45,690 nt of DNA from Lonsdalea iberica (GTDB taxonomy: Bacteria; Pseudomonadota; Gammaproteobacteria; Enterobacterales; Enterobacteriaceae), in assembly GCF_002111585.1 (NCBI RefSeq), contig NZ_LUTP01000029.1, positions 1 through 45,690 on the forward strand, given 5' to 3'. The position numbers and the translations under genes are program-made. Below, piece after piece: positions 9,751-21,231 of the stretch. The notes beneath the pieces were generated by a model. That model was not told the DNA's origin, did no database searches, and saw only the letters and a program-made list of their open reading frames with translations. Numbering within the stretch: the stretch's first letter is position 1; every line of letters begins with the position of its first letter.

Positions 9751-10350
9751 ATGGCTGCCAATACATCGCAACCGCTACCCACGTCATTAATGGATGATCT
9801 GTCTCGGTTCGAATCAGAGATGTTCAAACTGGCCGAGCAGCTTTCGTTGGATATCGGGCTGTTTGAGGCCGATCATATCTCACTGCGTTGCCACCAAAAC
9901 GCAACAGCGGAACGCTGGCGCGAGGCGCTGCTGAATAATGGCGCGACGTTGTTAGCTGAGAATGTCATCAACGATCGGCCCATTTGCCTGTTTTTACTCC
10001 CTCAACCGTTGACGGTCGGCCCATGGCAGATTACATGCATCGAGCTGCCGTGGCCGGGGAATAAGCGCTATCCTCATGAAGGCTGGGAGCATGTGGAAGT
10101 CGTCCTGCCGGGGGATCCAGCCACGTTGCATCAGCGGGCGCTGGCGTGCCTGCCGGATGCGGCGCTGCTCACTCAGGGCATTCGTCTCAAATTCAGTCAG
10201 CCGCAGGGAGAACAAGAACGACTGCCCAATCCCACGTTGGCCGTGACCAACGGTACGGTCACGCTCAAGTTTCATCCTTCCCGCTTGCAGGACATTGTCG
10301 AGAGTGAACGAAATTCGCTCCCGAGACACGACGATCACGTCGGGCGTTGA
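9751..10350 (+). CDS. yecM: VOC-superfamily protein YecM
   Basis: YecM family, with a vicinal-oxygen-chelate (glyoxalase/dioxygenase-like) metal-binding fold; no enzymatic activity is established. Candidate metal ligands are in ADHISLR (about residue 47), the IELPWPGNKRYPHEGWEHVEVV segment (about 102-123) and the later LKFHPSRL. The length is 199 residues. The neighbours cutC and argS are the same as in E. coli, which supports the family call. The GGAGG spacing to this ATG is long, so translation may be weak. Confidence 0.88.
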   Translation: MAANTSQPLPTSLMDDLSRFESEMFKLAEQLSLDIGLFEADHISLRCHQNATAERWREALLNNGATLLAENVINDRPICLFLLPQPLTVGPWQITCIELPWPGNKRYPHEGWEHVEVVLPGDPATLHQRALACLPDAALLTQGIRLKFSQPQGEQERLPNPTLAVTNGTVTLKFHPSRLQDIVESERNSLPRHDDHVGR

Positions 10351-10479
10351 CGCCTATACTGTGCGCCACTTCATATCCTTCAACGTTGCTCTCATCAAGA
10401 ACGGTAACGCGATGCCATAGTATATTGAATCATTCATCAGGAGCGCTATTGCTCCTGGCCGCGATTTAGGGAGGGGCCT

Positions 10480-11238
10480 ATGCCTAAGCTGGAAGTATGC
10501 TGCTACAGCATTGATTGCGCATTGACGGCAGAACGTGCGGGGGCTGACCGTGTGGAACTGTGCGCGGGCCTGCGGGAGGGCGGTTTGACGCCGGGATACG
10601 GCATGCTTCGTCAGGCGAGGGAGCACCTCACGCTCCCGGTGCATCCTATGGTTCGGCCTCGTGGCGGCGACTTTTGCTACAGCGCGACAGAGTTCTCAGC
10701 GATTTTGTATGATATCGACCAGGTCCGCGACCTGGGGTTCCCGGGAGTGGTCGTTGGTGTGTTGGATGACGAAGGGCATATCGATTTAGCGCGCATGAAG
10801 CAGGTGATGACGCATTGCCAGGGGCTAGCCGTGACGTTTCACCGTGCATTTGATATGTGCTTTAACCCCCGACAGGCGTTGATGCAGCTCGCCGATCTGG
10901 GCGTTGCCCGCGTGTTGACTTCCGGCCAGCAGCAGAGTGCCGAAAGCGGTTTGCCATTATTGCGGGAACTTAACGCGCTAGAGCGTGGTCCTATCATTAT
11001 GGCGGGCTCAGGCGTGCGTCTGACCAACCTGCATAAGTTTCGCGCCAGCGGAATTAAAGAGTTGCACAGTTCCGCGGGCCAATGGCTGCCGTCGCCCATG
11101 CGTTATCGCAAAGCGGGCGTGACCATGAGCGCCGACGTCGACGGCGATGAATTCCAACACTACTGCGTCGATGGCGACGTGGTGGCGGCCATTAAGATCG
11201 CCTTGACCTCCGATCAGCACACGGTGCCCGTCGTATGA
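10480..11238 (+). CDS. cutC: CutC family TIM-barrel protein
   Basis: Cytoplasmic TIM-barrel protein of 252 residues, historically called a copper homeostasis protein. Copper binding in bacteria is poorly supported and the E. coli phenotype has been disputed. Family signatures are clear: [62 protein letters not shown] and ELHSSAG. A GGGAGGGG ribosome binding site lies just before the ATG. A strong terminator follows, so it appears to be transcribed alone or with yecM. Confidence 0.95.
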   Translation: MPKLEVCCYSIDCALTAERAGADRVELCAGLREGGLTPGYGMLRQAREHLTLPVHPMVRPRGGDFCYSATEFSAILYDIDQVRDLGFPGVVVGVLDDEGHIDLARMKQVMTHCQGLAVTFHRAFDMCFNPRQALMQLADLGVARVLTSGQQQSAESGLPLLRELNALERGPIIMAGSGVRLTNLHKFRASGIKELHSSAGQWLPSPMRYRKAGVTMSADVDGDEFQHYCVDGDVVAAIKIALTSDQHTVPVV

Positions 11239-11300
11239 TGTGACGCGATGTGCCCACCTTTGCCGCGCAGCATACTTCAGCAGGTTTGCTTGCGAGTACC

Positions 11301-11330
11301 AAGCCCCGGTGTGTTACCGGGGCTTTTTTT
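11301..11330 (+). terminator. Rho-independent terminator after cutC
   Basis: AGCCCCGG and CCGGGGCT form an 8-bp GC-rich stem around a short loop and are followed by seven T. This is a textbook intrinsic terminator 60-90 bp past cutC. Confidence 0.93.
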
Positions 11331-11702
11331 CGCCTATCGTTAGGTCACCTGATTCGCTCATCGGTCATACCGCTATCAGGGCTAGGGTATAAAAAAAGGG
11401 GGGGGGGACCACTTTTCCCCGTAAGGCGGACACTCAAAAGCGAAACTCTACTTTAATCGGTACGGCTTACCCAGACACAAGCGTCAACGGAACAATAGCG
11501 TAGGTGGGGCAGCGGGTATATTCAACAGCATTGAGGGGGCGAGAGAACGAGATGGCGATCGTCTTGTCAGCGGTTTGGCAGCCAGGCGGGCATCGCGGTG
11601 AATGTACAGCCTCTGCGTGGTTGATACGGAACTGACTTCTTAGTTATTAAACATAGTGGTGATTTGCCCCAGCGCGTGACCGGGGCTTCGTTCGACGACG
11701 TA
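11331..11702. other. Intergenic region between cutC and cmoB with an A7G10 tract
   Basis: No gene is supported in these 370 bases between convergent cutC and cmoB. They contain the homopolymer run A7 followed by G10 (11391-11407). A GCCCC/GGGGC hairpin near 11667-11687 lacks a T-run. Confidence 0.5.
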
Positions 11703-13453
<1,751 letters not shown>

Positions 13454-13493
13454 CTACCAGAAACGTGGCGCAAAGAGAGAGCGGGGAGGTAAT

Positions 13494-13522
13494 ACGGTAA
13501 GCACGGGGGCCCGTCTTACCGT
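13494..13522 (-). terminator. Hairpin downstream of yecN
   Basis: ACGGTAAG and CTTACCGT pair perfectly around an inner GC-rich arm, 11 bp past the yecN stop. No strong T-run follows, so it is a probable but unproven terminator. Confidence 0.5.
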
Positions 13523-13532
13523 GGAACAAGGG

Positions 13533-13928
13533 TTATCGCAGGGTCAAGATCAGTTCCCAGGGCAGATAATACAGGTTCGCCAAAACCATCAATGTCAGAG
13601 AAAGATAGGTCGACATCATGCCATAGCGGCGCCAGCGGAATTCGCGCTGCCGTAAGCCAGAGTAATGAAACAAACGACCGAGGATCAGCAGGATGCCGCA
13701 GAGGTGGATCATGCCGATCAGCGCGCCGTTCATTTCCATTAACACCAGCATGATAGCGCCGATGGGAATGTATTCGACCGCGTTGCCGTGAACCCGAATC
13801 GCGGTTTGCAGCTCGTAAAAACCGCCGTCGCCGTAGGCGACACGGTACTGCATCCTGAGTTTCACGACGTCAAAAGAAAGCTTGATTAACAACAATGCAC
13901 CGAGCACCACGTATAGCGTGCTTACCAT
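13533..13928 (-). CDS. yecN: MAPEG-family membrane protein YecN
   Basis: Inner-membrane protein of 131 residues, the same length as E. coli YecN, in the MAPEG family (relatives of microsomal glutathione S-transferase). Four hydrophobic segments are visible. The family signature is the FDVVKLRMQYRVAYGDGG loop and HGNAVEYIPI, followed by GRLFHYSGL. Glutathione-related activity is known for some relatives but has not been shown for YecN. It lies between cmoA and yecE, as in E. coli. Confidence 0.95.
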   Translation of the reverse strand: MVSTLYVVLGALLLIKLSFDVVKLRMQYRVAYGDGGFYELQTAIRVHGNAVEYIPIGAIMLVLMEMNGALIGMIHLCGILLILGRLFHYSGLRQREFRWRRYGMMSTYLSLTLMVLANLYYLPWELILTLR

Positions 13929-14083
13929 TTTCTACTCCATTGCCTGTCCAAAGCGGCTGGCAGAATAATAGCCTCTCTTTTGCCCAACTGTCGCCTGGAA
14001 CGGCAGGGTTTTTTATCTGAAATTTTTTACCAGGGTGGTTTGTGTATAAGAAAAAGAACTAACAAAAGCCTTGTCAGCGTCGA

Positions 14084-14899
14084 TTAAAACAGCGTTGACT
14101 GCTCTGGCCAATGCGGCTGCGGCGGCATATCCGACAGCACTGCGCGCAGTTGAGGCCACAGCTGACGCGCCAGCTCCGGCGCAAATCCGATATCCGGCGT
14201 GTGAATGAATAGGTAAGGCGAGTGCGCGGTCTGCCAGTGAGCCAGTTTCGCGAGCCATGGCTCGAACCAACGCAAGTTATCCTCCTGACTGTCGTTGCCG
14301 ATAAATCGCACAAGCGGCTGTGAGGCGGTCACTACGGCGTGGACGGGAACGCGTGGTTTTTTACGCTGGGCTTCTCGCATCGCTTCACTGTCGGCTATCG
14401 CGCTATGGACCGGCCTGCTGTCCATAATGACGCGGTTGACGCCACGCTGATGCAGCCCCCGATTGAGCCGACGCTCATCCTCGTCTTTCGCGAAAAACTG
14501 CGGGTGACGAACCTCGACGCCGTAGGTATACCCCGACGGCAGCGCATCCAGAAACTGCCATAGGTCCGGCAGTTGTCCGGGACCGAACGCAGCAGGCAAC
14601 TGCAGCCACACTTGTCCCATTCGAGTCGCCAGCGGCGCTATGCAGCGAAAGAATTGAGTCACATCTGGCTGGCAATCACGCAGCGCCGCCTGATGGCTGA
14701 TGGTCGACGGGAATTTGAAGCAGAAACGGAAATCATCGTGCGTCATGTCCCGCCAGCGTAAAACCACTTCCGCGGATGGCAGCGCATAAAAGGTGGTATT
14801 ACCTTCCACGCAGTTAAAGTGTCTAGCGTAGTCCGCCAGGTCGCGTAATCCCAGTTTTCCCCAGGCCGCGTGCTGCCACTGCGGCAATCCGATATACAT
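14084..14899 (-). CDS. yecE: DUF72 family protein YecE
   Basis: TIM-barrel-like DUF72 protein of 271 residues, function unknown. Family hallmarks: YIGLPQWQHAAW at the N-terminus, the RHFNCVEGNTTFYALPS segment, FRFCFKFPSTISHQ, GYTYGVEVRHPQFF, and FIHTPD near the C-terminus. It lies 18 bp downstream of yecD on the same strand, so the two are probably cotranscribed. Confidence 0.95.
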   Translation of the reverse strand: MYIGLPQWQHAAWGKLGLRDLADYARHFNCVEGNTTFYALPSAEVVLRWRDMTHDDFRFCFKFPSTISHQAALRDCQPDVTQFFRCIAPLATRMGQVWLQLPAAFGPGQLPDLWQFLDALPSGYTYGVEVRHPQFFAKDEDERRLNRGLHQRGVNRVIMDSRPVHSAIADSEAMREAQRKKPRVPVHAVVTASQPLVRFIGNDSQEDNLRWFEPWLAKLAHWQTAHSPYLFIHTPDIGFAPELARQLWPQLRAVLSDMPPQPHWPEQSTLF

Positions 14900-14917
14900 A
14901 GTTTTGCGTTGTGCCTT

Positions 14918-15499
14918 CTATTCCGTGTCCGTGGTTAACGCCTGCGCGATCTCGGCGCTGTTCCGTACCCGAGCGATACGCGGGAAAATATGCGTCATAC
15001 TGCTCTGATGCTGTTCAGCGCTGCCGGCACTGCAGAGGTCTTCGGCTATCACCAGGTTATAGCCGTGCTCCCAGGCGTTGCGCGCGGTGGACTCTACGCC
15101 GATGTTAGTGGAAATGCCTCCCAAAATGAGGGTATCGATGCCGCGGCGGCGGAGTTGCAAATCGAGATCCGTACCGTAAAACGCGCCCCACTGGTGTTTG
15201 ATGATGCAGATATCGCTGTCGCTAACGTTGAGCCCCGACGCAAACGTCAGCCAATTCTCCGGCAGGGTCCCGGCCGCATTGGGTTGGTCGACCGTCTGTC
15301 GGGGCGCATCGCCTAAGTCTGCGGACCAGCCGACGCGCACAAGGATGAGCGTCGCGCCGTTCTGGCGGCAGATTGTCGCCAACTTATCCGCACGACTGAC
15401 CACGTCCTGTGCGGGATAGGGCCCGCCGGCGAAAGGAAGAATGCCTTCCTGGAGATCGATCAGTACCAACGCGGTGGTAGAGGGTATCAGTTTCAGCAT
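14918..15499 (-). CDS. yecD: Isochorismatase-family protein YecD
   Basis: Cysteine-hydrolase (isochorismatase-like) fold of 193 residues. The Asp of the catalytic triad is in VLIDLQEG near the N-terminus. The nucleophile position is altered: where true hydrolases have Cys, this protein reads [11 protein letters not shown] with Gly, as I recall for E. coli YecD. It is therefore probably not a standard hydrolase and its role is unknown. No strong ribosome binding site precedes the ATG at 15499; the start is taken from family length. It is divergent from aspS and leads into yecE. Confidence 0.92.
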   Translation of the reverse strand: MLKLIPSTTALVLIDLQEGILPFAGGPYPAQDVVSRADKLATICRQNGATLILVRVGWSADLGDAPRQTVDQPNAAGTLPENWLTFASGLNVSDSDICIIKHQWGAFYGTDLDLQLRRRGIDTLILGGISTNIGVESTARNAWEHGYNLVIAEDLCSAGSAEQHQSSMTHIFPRIARVRNSAEIAQALTTDTE

Positions 15500-15668
15500 G
15501 GTGAGGGCCCCGTAATGTGATGAATCAGGTCTTCAATCTTGGCTTCAGGCTAGGCGGAGGCCGGTAAACAGGCCAGCAAAAAACGTTTACCAGATGATAA
15601 TAATGTTAACTTTTTTATCAAACAAAGGGCAGCGCGGTGAAGAAAGCCGCCACAGCCAGTCGGGACTC

Positions 15669-15697
15669 TTATCGAAAGGGGGAAATTCCTTTATAAT
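15669..15697 (+). promoter_or_regulatory. Probable aspS promoter
   Basis: A perfect -10 box TATAAT (15692-15697) lies 17 bp after a weak -35 candidate, TTATCG (15669-15674). It sits about 110 bp before the aspS ATG in the divergent yecD/aspS gap. Confidence 0.55.
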
Positions 15698-15710
15698 GCC
15701 CCCCTTTTTT
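15675..15710 (+). terminator. Terminator-shaped hairpin overlapping the aspS promoter
   Basis: AAAGGGGG (15675-15682) can pair with CCCCC plus TTT of the following T-run (15699-15710); the loop contains the TATAAT box. It would be transcribed only from an upstream start, so it may simply insulate aspS or be coincidental. Confidence 0.35.
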
Positions 15711-15808
15711 CATCGGACAGTATTCCCGCAAATCATGCCGTCGCTTCGCCAGCCGTCAAACGGGTTGGTTGGGCGCGGCAACGGCGGTTGAGTATAAAGG
15801 ACATCGTG

Positions 15809-17605
15809 ATGCGTACTGAATATTGCGGACGGTTAAACTCGTCCCACGTGGGCCAGGAAGTGACATTGTGCGGCTGGGTTAACCGTCGACGCGATCTGGG
15901 TGGCTTGATTTTCATTGATATGCGTGACCGCGAAGGTCTGGTTCAGGTCTTTTTCGATCCTGATCGACAGGACGCATTTACCCTGGCTTCCGAACTGCGT
16001 AACGAATTTTGTATTCAGCTGACCGGTCAGGTGCGCGCCCGTCCGGACAATCAGGTGAACAAAGATATGGCGACGGGGGAAGTGGAAGTGATCGCGACTT
16101 CACTGACCATCATCAACCGTGCTGAGCCGTTGCCGCTGGACGGCAATCAGATCAACAGCGAAGAAGCTCGCCTGAAGTATCGCTACCTCGATTTGCGCCG
16201 TCCTGAAATGGCGCAGCGTCTCAAAACGCGTGCACGCATCACCAGCTTTGTACGTCGTTACATGGACAGCAACGGTTTTCTGGATATTGAAACGCCGATG
16301 CTGACCAAAGCCACGCCGGAAGGCGCGCGCGACTATCTGGTGCCAAGCCGGGTACACAAAGGCAAGTTCTACGCGCTGCCGCAGTCGCCTCAGCTGTTCA
16401 AGCAGTTGCTGATGATGTCAGGCTTCGACCGCTACTATCAGATCGTAAAATGTTTCCGTGACGAAGATCTGCGTGCAGACCGTCAGCCGGAGTTTACTCA
16501 GATCGATGTGGAAACATCGTTCCTGACGGCTCCGCAGGTGCGCGAGCTGATGGAAAAACTGGTGCGTGAGCTGTGGTTGGATATCCTCGACGTTGATCTC
16601 GGCGAGTTCCCAATCATGACCTTTGCCGAAGCGATGCGTCGCTACGGTTCCGACAAGCCGGACCTGCGCAACCCGATGGAGCTGGTGGACGTCGCGGACC
16701 TGCTGAAGGACGTCGAATTCAAAGTGTTCTCCGGTCCTGCCAACGATGTCAGCGGCCGCGTTGCTGCGCTGCGCGTGCCGGGCGGCTCCCAACTGAGCCG
16801 TAAACAGATCGATGAATACGCGAAGTTTGTGGAGATTTACGGCGCGAAAGGTCTTGCCTACATCAAGGTCAACGAGCGCGCTAAAGGCCTGGAAGGTATC
16901 CAGAGTCCGGTCGCCAAGTTCCTGAATGAAGCGATCATCTCGGCAGTGTTGGAACGCACCGATGCGGCGGACGGCGACATCATCTTCTTCGGCGCTGACA
17001 AAGCTAACGTGGTCTCTGACGCGCTGGGTGCGCTGCGACTGAAGCTGGGCCGCGAGCTGAAACTGACGGAAGAAGGCAGCTGGCGCCCACTGTGGGTCAT
17101 CGACTTCCCGATGTTTGAAGACGATGGCGAAGATGGTTTAACTGCGATGCATCATCCGTTTACTGCGCCGAGCAACATGACGCCGGAGCAGTTGGAAGCC
17201 GCGCCAACCTCGGCTATCGCCAACGCCTACGATATGGTGTTGAATGGCTATGAAGTGGGCGGGGGGTCTGTACGTATCCACAACGGCGACATGCAGCAGG
17301 CGGTATTCCGCATTCTGGGTATTACTGAACATGAGCAGCGCGAGAAGTTCGGCTTCCTGCTGGACGCCCTCAAATTCGGCACGCCGCCGCATGCGGGTCT
17401 GGCGTTCGGTCTCGACCGTCTGGTCATGCTGTTGACCGGAACTGACAATATCCGTGATGTTATCGCGTTCCCGAAAACCACGGCGGCCGCCTGTCTGATG
17501 ACCGAAGCCCCGAACTTCGCCAATCCGGCGGCGTTGGATGAACTCTCTATCGCGGTTGTGGGCAAAGGTAAAGCGGCACAGGATCAACGGTCAGAGAATC
17601 CATGA
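15809..17605 (+). CDS. aspS: Aspartyl-tRNA synthetase
   Basis: Class II synthetase that charges tRNA-Asp. The 598 residues (590 in E. coli) comprise an N-terminal OB-fold anticodon domain ([22 protein letters not shown]), the class II motif 2 region ([16 protein letters not shown]), the bacterial GAD insertion in the middle, and motif 3 (GLAFGLDRL) near residue 535. The family start MRTEYCG at 15809 has an AAAGGA ribosome binding site; the frame stays open seven codons further. The stop is one base from the nudB ATG, so aspS-nudB-yebC-ruvC look like one operon. Confidence 0.98.
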   Translation: MRTEYCGRLNSSHVGQEVTLCGWVNRRRDLGGLIFIDMRDREGLVQVFFDPDRQDAFTLASELRNEFCIQLTGQVRARPDNQVNKDMATGEVEVIATSLTIINRAEPLPLDGNQINSEEARLKYRYLDLRRPEMAQRLKTRARITSFVRRYMDSNGFLDIETPMLTKATPEGARDYLVPSRVHKGKFYALPQSPQLFKQLLMMSGFDRYYQIVKCFRDEDLRADRQPEFTQIDVETSFLTAPQVRELMEKLVRELWLDILDVDLGEFPIMTFAEAMRRYGSDKPDLRNPMELVDVADLLKDVEFKVFSGPANDVSGRVAALRVPGGSQLSRKQIDEYAKFVEIYGAKGLAYIKVNERAKGLEGIQSPVAKFLNEAIISAVLERTDAADGDIIFFGADKANVVSDALGALRLKLGRELKLTEEGSWRPLWVIDFPMFEDDGEDGLTAMHHPFTAPSNMTPEQLEAAPTSAIANAYDMVLNGYEVGGGSVRIHNGDMQQAVFRILGITEHEQREKFGFLLDALKFGTPPHAGLAFGLDRLVMLLTGTDNIRDVIAFPKTTAAACLMTEAPNFANPAALDELSIAVVGKGKAAQDQRSENP

Positions 17606-17606
17606 T

Positions 17607-18050
17607 ATGACCTATAAGCGACCCGTTTCGGTTCTGGTGGTTATTTATGCCCGTGACACCGGGCGGGTGCTCATGTTGCAACGGCGCGACGATCCTGACT
17701 TCTGGCAGTCGGTTACCGGCAGCCTGGAAGAGGGTGAAACCGCGCGGTATGCCGCACAGCGTGAAGTAAAGGAAGAGGTGGACATCGATATCGCGGCGGA
17801 AGCGCTATCGCTGGTCGACTGTCATCGCTGTGTTGAGTTCGAGCTTTTTGCTCATTTAAGACATCGCTATGCCCCGGGGGTCACGCACAATAAGGAATCG
17901 TGGTTCTGTCTGGCGTTACCTGCGGAACGTGAGGTGCGGATCAGCGAACATCTCGCGTATCAGTGGCTTGACGCGCCCAGCGCGGCGCGGCTGACAAAGT
18001 CATGGAGTAACCGGCAGGCGATTGAAGAATTTGTTATTTATCCGGCCTGA
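17607..18050 (+). CDS. nudB: Dihydroneopterin triphosphate diphosphatase NudB
   Basis: Nudix hydrolase that removes pyrophosphate from dihydroneopterin triphosphate, an early step of folate synthesis. The protein has 147 residues (150 in E. coli). The Nudix box runs from Gly38 to Ile60 ([11 protein letters not shown] then REVKEEVDI) with the metal-binding REVKEE intact. The start is the ATG at 17607, one base after the aspS stop. The frame is also open to 17538 inside aspS, but family alignment begins [11 protein letters not shown]. Confidence 0.96.
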   Translation: MTYKRPVSVLVVIYARDTGRVLMLQRRDDPDFWQSVTGSLEEGETARYAAQREVKEEVDIDIAAEALSLVDCHRCVEFELFAHLRHRYAPGVTHNKESWFCLALPAEREVRISEHLAYQWLDAPSAARLTKSWSNRQAIEEFVIYPA

Positions 18051-18073
18051 ACAGGCTTTTTTCGGAGATTTTT

Positions 18074-18817
18074 ATGGCAGGTCATAGTAAGTGGGCCAAC
18101 ACGAAACATCGTAAAGCGGCGCAGGATTCTAAACGCGGAAAAATTTTCACCAAAATTATTCGTGAGCTGGTGACCGCAGCCCGTCTGGGCGGCGGTGAAG
18201 TTGCCTCCAACCCACGTTTGCGTGCAGCGGTCGATAAGGCGCTGTCCAACAACATGACGCGCGATACTCTGAACCGCGCGATTGCCCGCGGCGTGGGCGG
18301 CGATGATGCCGACAACATGGAAACCATCATTTATGAAGGTTACGGCCCCGGCGGCACCGCGGTGATGGTGGAATGCCTGAGCGACAACCGTAACCGTACG
18401 GTTTCCGAAGTCCGTCACGCGTTTACCAAAAGCGGCGGTAACCTCGGCACTGACGGCTCCGTCGCCTATCTGTTTACGAAAAAAGGCGTGATTTCTTACG
18501 CACCGGGTCTGGATGAAGACACGGTCATGGATGCGGCGCTGGAAGCGGGTGCGGACGATGTCGTGACCTATGACGACGGCGCTATCGACGTTTACACTCC
18601 GTGGGAAACCTTCGGTGAAGTCAAAGATGCGCTGGATGCCGCCGGTCTGGTGGCTGAAGCCGCCGAAGTGTCCATGATCCCTTCGACCAAGGCCGATATG
18701 GATGCAGAAACCGCACCGAAACTGATGCGTTTGATCGACATGTTGGAAGACTGTGACGACGTGCAGGAGGTTTACCACAACGGTGATATCTCCGACGAGG
18801 TGGCGGCGCTGCTGTAA
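18074..18817 (+). CDS. yebC: YebC/PmpR family regulator or translation factor
   Basis: TACO1/YebC family protein of 247 residues. It opens with the family signature [22 protein letters not shown] and carries the acidic patch [20 protein letters not shown] near the C-terminus. Members have been described as transcriptional regulators, and more recently YebC-type proteins as translation factors that relieve stalling at proline runs; which applies here is not shown by sequence. A CGGAG ribosome binding site precedes the ATG. It lies upstream of ruvC in the aspS operon. Confidence 0.97.
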   Translation: MAGHSKWANTKHRKAAQDSKRGKIFTKIIRELVTAARLGGGEVASNPRLRAAVDKALSNNMTRDTLNRAIARGVGGDDADNMETIIYEGYGPGGTAVMVECLSDNRNRTVSEVRHAFTKSGGNLGTDGSVAYLFTKKGVISYAPGLDEDTVMDAALEAGADDVVTYDDGAIDVYTPWETFGEVKDALDAAGLVAEAAEVSMIPSTKADMDAETAPKLMRLIDMLEDCDDVQEVYHNGDISDEVAALL

Positions 18818-18854
18818 TGGCGTTGCCGGCGATGAACCGGTGGGGAGACAGGCG

Positions 18855-19376
18855 TTGACGATCATCTTAGGTATTGACCCTGGTTCGCGAATCACCGGTT
18901 ATGGCATCATCCGCCAACAGGGGCGGCAGATTAGCTACCTTGGTAGCGGCTGCATTCGCACCGTGGTGGATGATATTCCCGGGCGGCTGAAGCTGATTTA
19001 TGCGGGAGTGAGTGAAATCATCACGCAGTTTCAGCCGGACTGTTTCGCCATTGAGCAGGTTTTTATGGCGCGGAATGCCGACTCGGCGCTAAAGCTTGGA
19101 CAGGCGCGGGGAGCGGCCATCGTCGCGGCGGTCAACCAGTCGCTGCCGGTTTTTGAATATGCGGCGCGGCAGGTAAAGCAAACGGTAGTCGGCACCGGCG
19201 CTGCGGAAAAAAGTCAGGTGCAGCATATGGTGCGATCATTGCTGAAATTGCCCGCCAATCCCCAGGCGGATGCCGCTGATGCGCTGGCTATTGCCATCAC
19301 GCATTGTCACTTCAGTCAGAACTTGACCCGCATGGGGCAGGAGAGGCTAACCCTAGCGCGAGGGCGGCTGCGCTAG
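18855..19376 (+). CDS. ruvC: Holliday junction resolvase RuvC
   Basis: Endonuclease that cuts Holliday junctions after RuvAB branch migration. The start is the TTG at 18855 with GGGGAG about eight bases upstream. This gives 173 residues, exactly the E. coli length, and the sequence [16 protein letters not shown]. The frame is open to 18753 inside yebC but has no support there. The acidic catalytic residues are visible: Asp8 in GIDPG, Glu67 in FAIEQVF and the pair of Asp in [11 protein letters not shown]. Positions count the initiator Met. Confidence 0.97.
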   Translation: MTIILGIDPGSRITGYGIIRQQGRQISYLGSGCIRTVVDDIPGRLKLIYAGVSEIITQFQPDCFAIEQVFMARNADSALKLGQARGAAIVAAVNQSLPVFEYAARQVKQTVVGTGAAEKSQVQHMVRSLLKLPANPQADAADALAIAITHCHFSQNLTRMGQERLTLARGRLR

Positions 19377-19382
19377 AGACCG

Positions 19383-19408
19383 GGCTGGATATTCATCCAG
19401 CCTTTTTT
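19383..19408 (+). terminator. ruvC terminator hairpin
   Basis: GGCTGGAT (19383-19390) and ATCCAGCC (19395-19402) form an 8-bp stem with a 4-base loop followed by six T, seven bases past the ruvC stop. The same palindrome contains the LexA-type box described separately. Confidence 0.88.
19385..19400. promoter_or_regulatory. LexA (SOS) box upstream of ruvAB
   Basis: CTGGATATTCATCCAG has the CTG-N10-CAG form of enterobacterial LexA operators and closely resembles the operator of E. coli ruvA as I recall it. It lies 60 bp before the ruvA start, within reach of a promoter whose -10 may be TATAAG (19413-19418) or TATACC (19420-19425). It predicts DNA-damage induction of ruvAB. Confidence 0.8.
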
Positions 19409-19460
19409 ATGGTATAAGCTATACCCCATCGTTAAGCGTAAATTCAAAAGGAAACGTCAC

Positions 19461-20078
19461 GTGATAGGTCGTCTCAGAGGCATCATTCTGGAAAAACAAC
19501 CCCCGCAGGTATTGATTGAAGCCAACGGCGTGGGGTATGAAGTGCATATGCCGATGACCTGTTTCTACGAGTTGCCCGAGCTGGGACAGGAAGCGATCAT
19601 CTTCACCCATTTTGTCGTGCGTGAAGATGCGCAACTGCTGTTCGGGTTCAACAACAAGCAGGAACGTTCCCTGTTCCGAGAGCTAATCAAAGTCAATGGC
19701 GTCGGACCAAAACTGGCGTTGGCCATTCTCTCCGGTATGTCGGCGCAGCAGTTTGTCGGCGCGGTCGAGCGTCAGGAAATCGGCGCCTTGGTGAAACTGC
19801 CTGGCGTGGGTAAGAAAACGGCCGAGCGTTTGGTAGTTGAGATGAAGGATCGCTTCAAGGGACTCAATGGCGATATGTTCAATCCGGCCAGCGACCTGAC
19901 CTTGCCGCCGGCAACGGATGCCGCAGCATCGTCTGCGGATATTGAAGCCGAAGCAGAGTCTGCGCTGGTGGCGCTGGGTTATAAGCCGCAGGAAGCCAGC
20001 CGGATGATTAGCAAGATCGCCAAACCTGGCGCTGATTGTGAAACCCTGATCCGAGACGCGCTGCGCGCCGTTCTTTGA
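19461..20078 (+). CDS. ruvA: Holliday junction branch migration protein RuvA
   Basis: Binds four-way junctions as a tetramer and loads RuvB. The 205 residues (203 in E. coli) include the N-terminal OB-fold, two helix-hairpin-helix motifs ([16 protein letters not shown] and [17 protein letters not shown]) and a C-terminal RuvB-binding three-helix domain after a flexible linker. The start is a GTG at 19461 with AAAAGGAAA upstream; the family starts MIGRLRG. Seven bases separate it from ruvB. Confidence 0.98.
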   Translation: MIGRLRGIILEKQPPQVLIEANGVGYEVHMPMTCFYELPELGQEAIIFTHFVVREDAQLLFGFNNKQERSLFRELIKVNGVGPKLALAILSGMSAQQFVGAVERQEIGALVKLPGVGKKTAERLVVEMKDRFKGLNGDMFNPASDLTLPPATDAAASSADIEAEAESALVALGYKPQEASRMISKIAKPGADCETLIRDALRAVL

Positions 20079-20085
20079 GGTAGCC

Positions 20086-21090
20086 ATGATTGAAGCCGAT
20101 CGTTTAATCTCCCCCGAGGTCGTCACCGAAGAAGAAGTGCTGGATCGCGCTATCCGCCCCAAGTTGTTGACGGAGTACGTCGGCCAGCCCAAGGTGCGCG
20201 AGCAGATGGAAATCTTCATACAGGCGGCGAAACAGCGTGGCGATGCGCTGGACCACCTGTTGATCTTCGGTCCTCCCGGACTGGGCAAAACCACGTTGGC
20301 CAATATCGTGGCCAACGAAATGGGGGTGAACCTGCGCACCACGTCCGGCCCCGTGCTTGAAAAAGCGGGCGATTTGGCCGCGCTGCTGACTAACCTTGAA
20401 CCCCACGATGTGCTCTTCATTGATGAAATTCACCGCCTGTCGCCGGTGGTGGAAGAGGTGCTTTATCCTGCGATGGAAGACTATCAGTTGGACATCATGA
20501 TCGGCGAAGGTCCTGCGGCGCGTTCAATCAAGTTGGATCTCCCTCCGTTCACGTTGGTGGGCGCTACGACCCGGGCGGGGTCGTTGACCTCGCCACTGCG
20601 CGATCGCTTCGGTATCGTGCAGCGTCTCGAGTTCTATCAGGTTCCGGATTTGCAATACATCGTTGGCCGCAGCGCCGTTTGTCTCGGACTGGAGATGACG
20701 GAGGAAGGTGCACTTGAGGTGGCCCGCCGTGCGCGTGGTACGCCGCGTATCGCCAACCGCTTGCTGCGTCGTGTTCGGGACTTTTCCGAGGTGAAGTCGA
20801 ACGGCGTGATTGACGGCGACATCGCGATTCAGGCGTTGGATATGCTGGCGGTCGACTCCGAGGGTTTCGACTATATGGACCGCAAGTTACTGCTGGCGGT
20901 CATCGATAAGTTCATGGGCGGCCCGGTCGGGCTGGATAACCTGGCTGCGGCCATCGGCGAAGAGCGCGAAACCATCGAGGATGTGCTGGAGCCATTTTTG
21001 ATTCAACAGGGCTTTTTACAGCGCACGCCGCGTGGGCGCATCGCCACGCAACATGCCTATCGCCACTTCGGTTTGACGCGGGAAGAGTAA
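20086..21090 (+). CDS. ruvB: Holliday junction branch migration ATPase RuvB
   Basis: AAA+ motor that forms hexameric rings on both sides of RuvA-bound junctions. The 334 residues show Walker A (GPPGLGKT, about residues 62-69), Walker B (LFIDEIHRL, about 110), the sensor region GATTRAG, the arginine-finger segment [15 protein letters not shown], and the C-terminal winged helix. It is cotranscribed with ruvA under the SOS box and followed by a clear terminator. Confidence 0.98.
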   Translation: MIEADRLISPEVVTEEEVLDRAIRPKLLTEYVGQPKVREQMEIFIQAAKQRGDALDHLLIFGPPGLGKTTLANIVANEMGVNLRTTSGPVLEKAGDLAALLTNLEPHDVLFIDEIHRLSPVVEEVLYPAMEDYQLDIMIGEGPAARSIKLDLPPFTLVGATTRAGSLTSPLRDRFGIVQRLEFYQVPDLQYIVGRSAVCLGLEMTEEGALEVARRARGTPRIANRLLRRVRDFSEVKSNGVIDGDIAIQALDMLAVDSEGFDYMDRKLLLAVIDKFMGGPVGLDNLAAAIGEERETIEDVLEPFLIQQGFLQRTPRGRIATQHAYRHFGLTREE

Positions 21091-21121
21091 CGCTGACGTT
21101 TTTGTCTGAACGCATTTGCAG

Positions 21122-21152
21122 AAGGCCGCCTATATCGCGGCCTTATTTTTTA
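21122..21152 (+). terminator. Rho-independent terminator after ruvB
   Basis: AAGGCCGC and GCGGCCTT pair around a short loop and are followed by ATTTTTT. It lies 32 bp past the ruvB stop and serves the plus strand only. Confidence 0.9.
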
Positions 21153-21231
21153 AGAACGCCCGATAAGGCAAAAGATAGGGTGGAGGAGATTGAACTGGCC
21201 TGCATGAAGATCACGCAGGCCAGCGGTGTAA

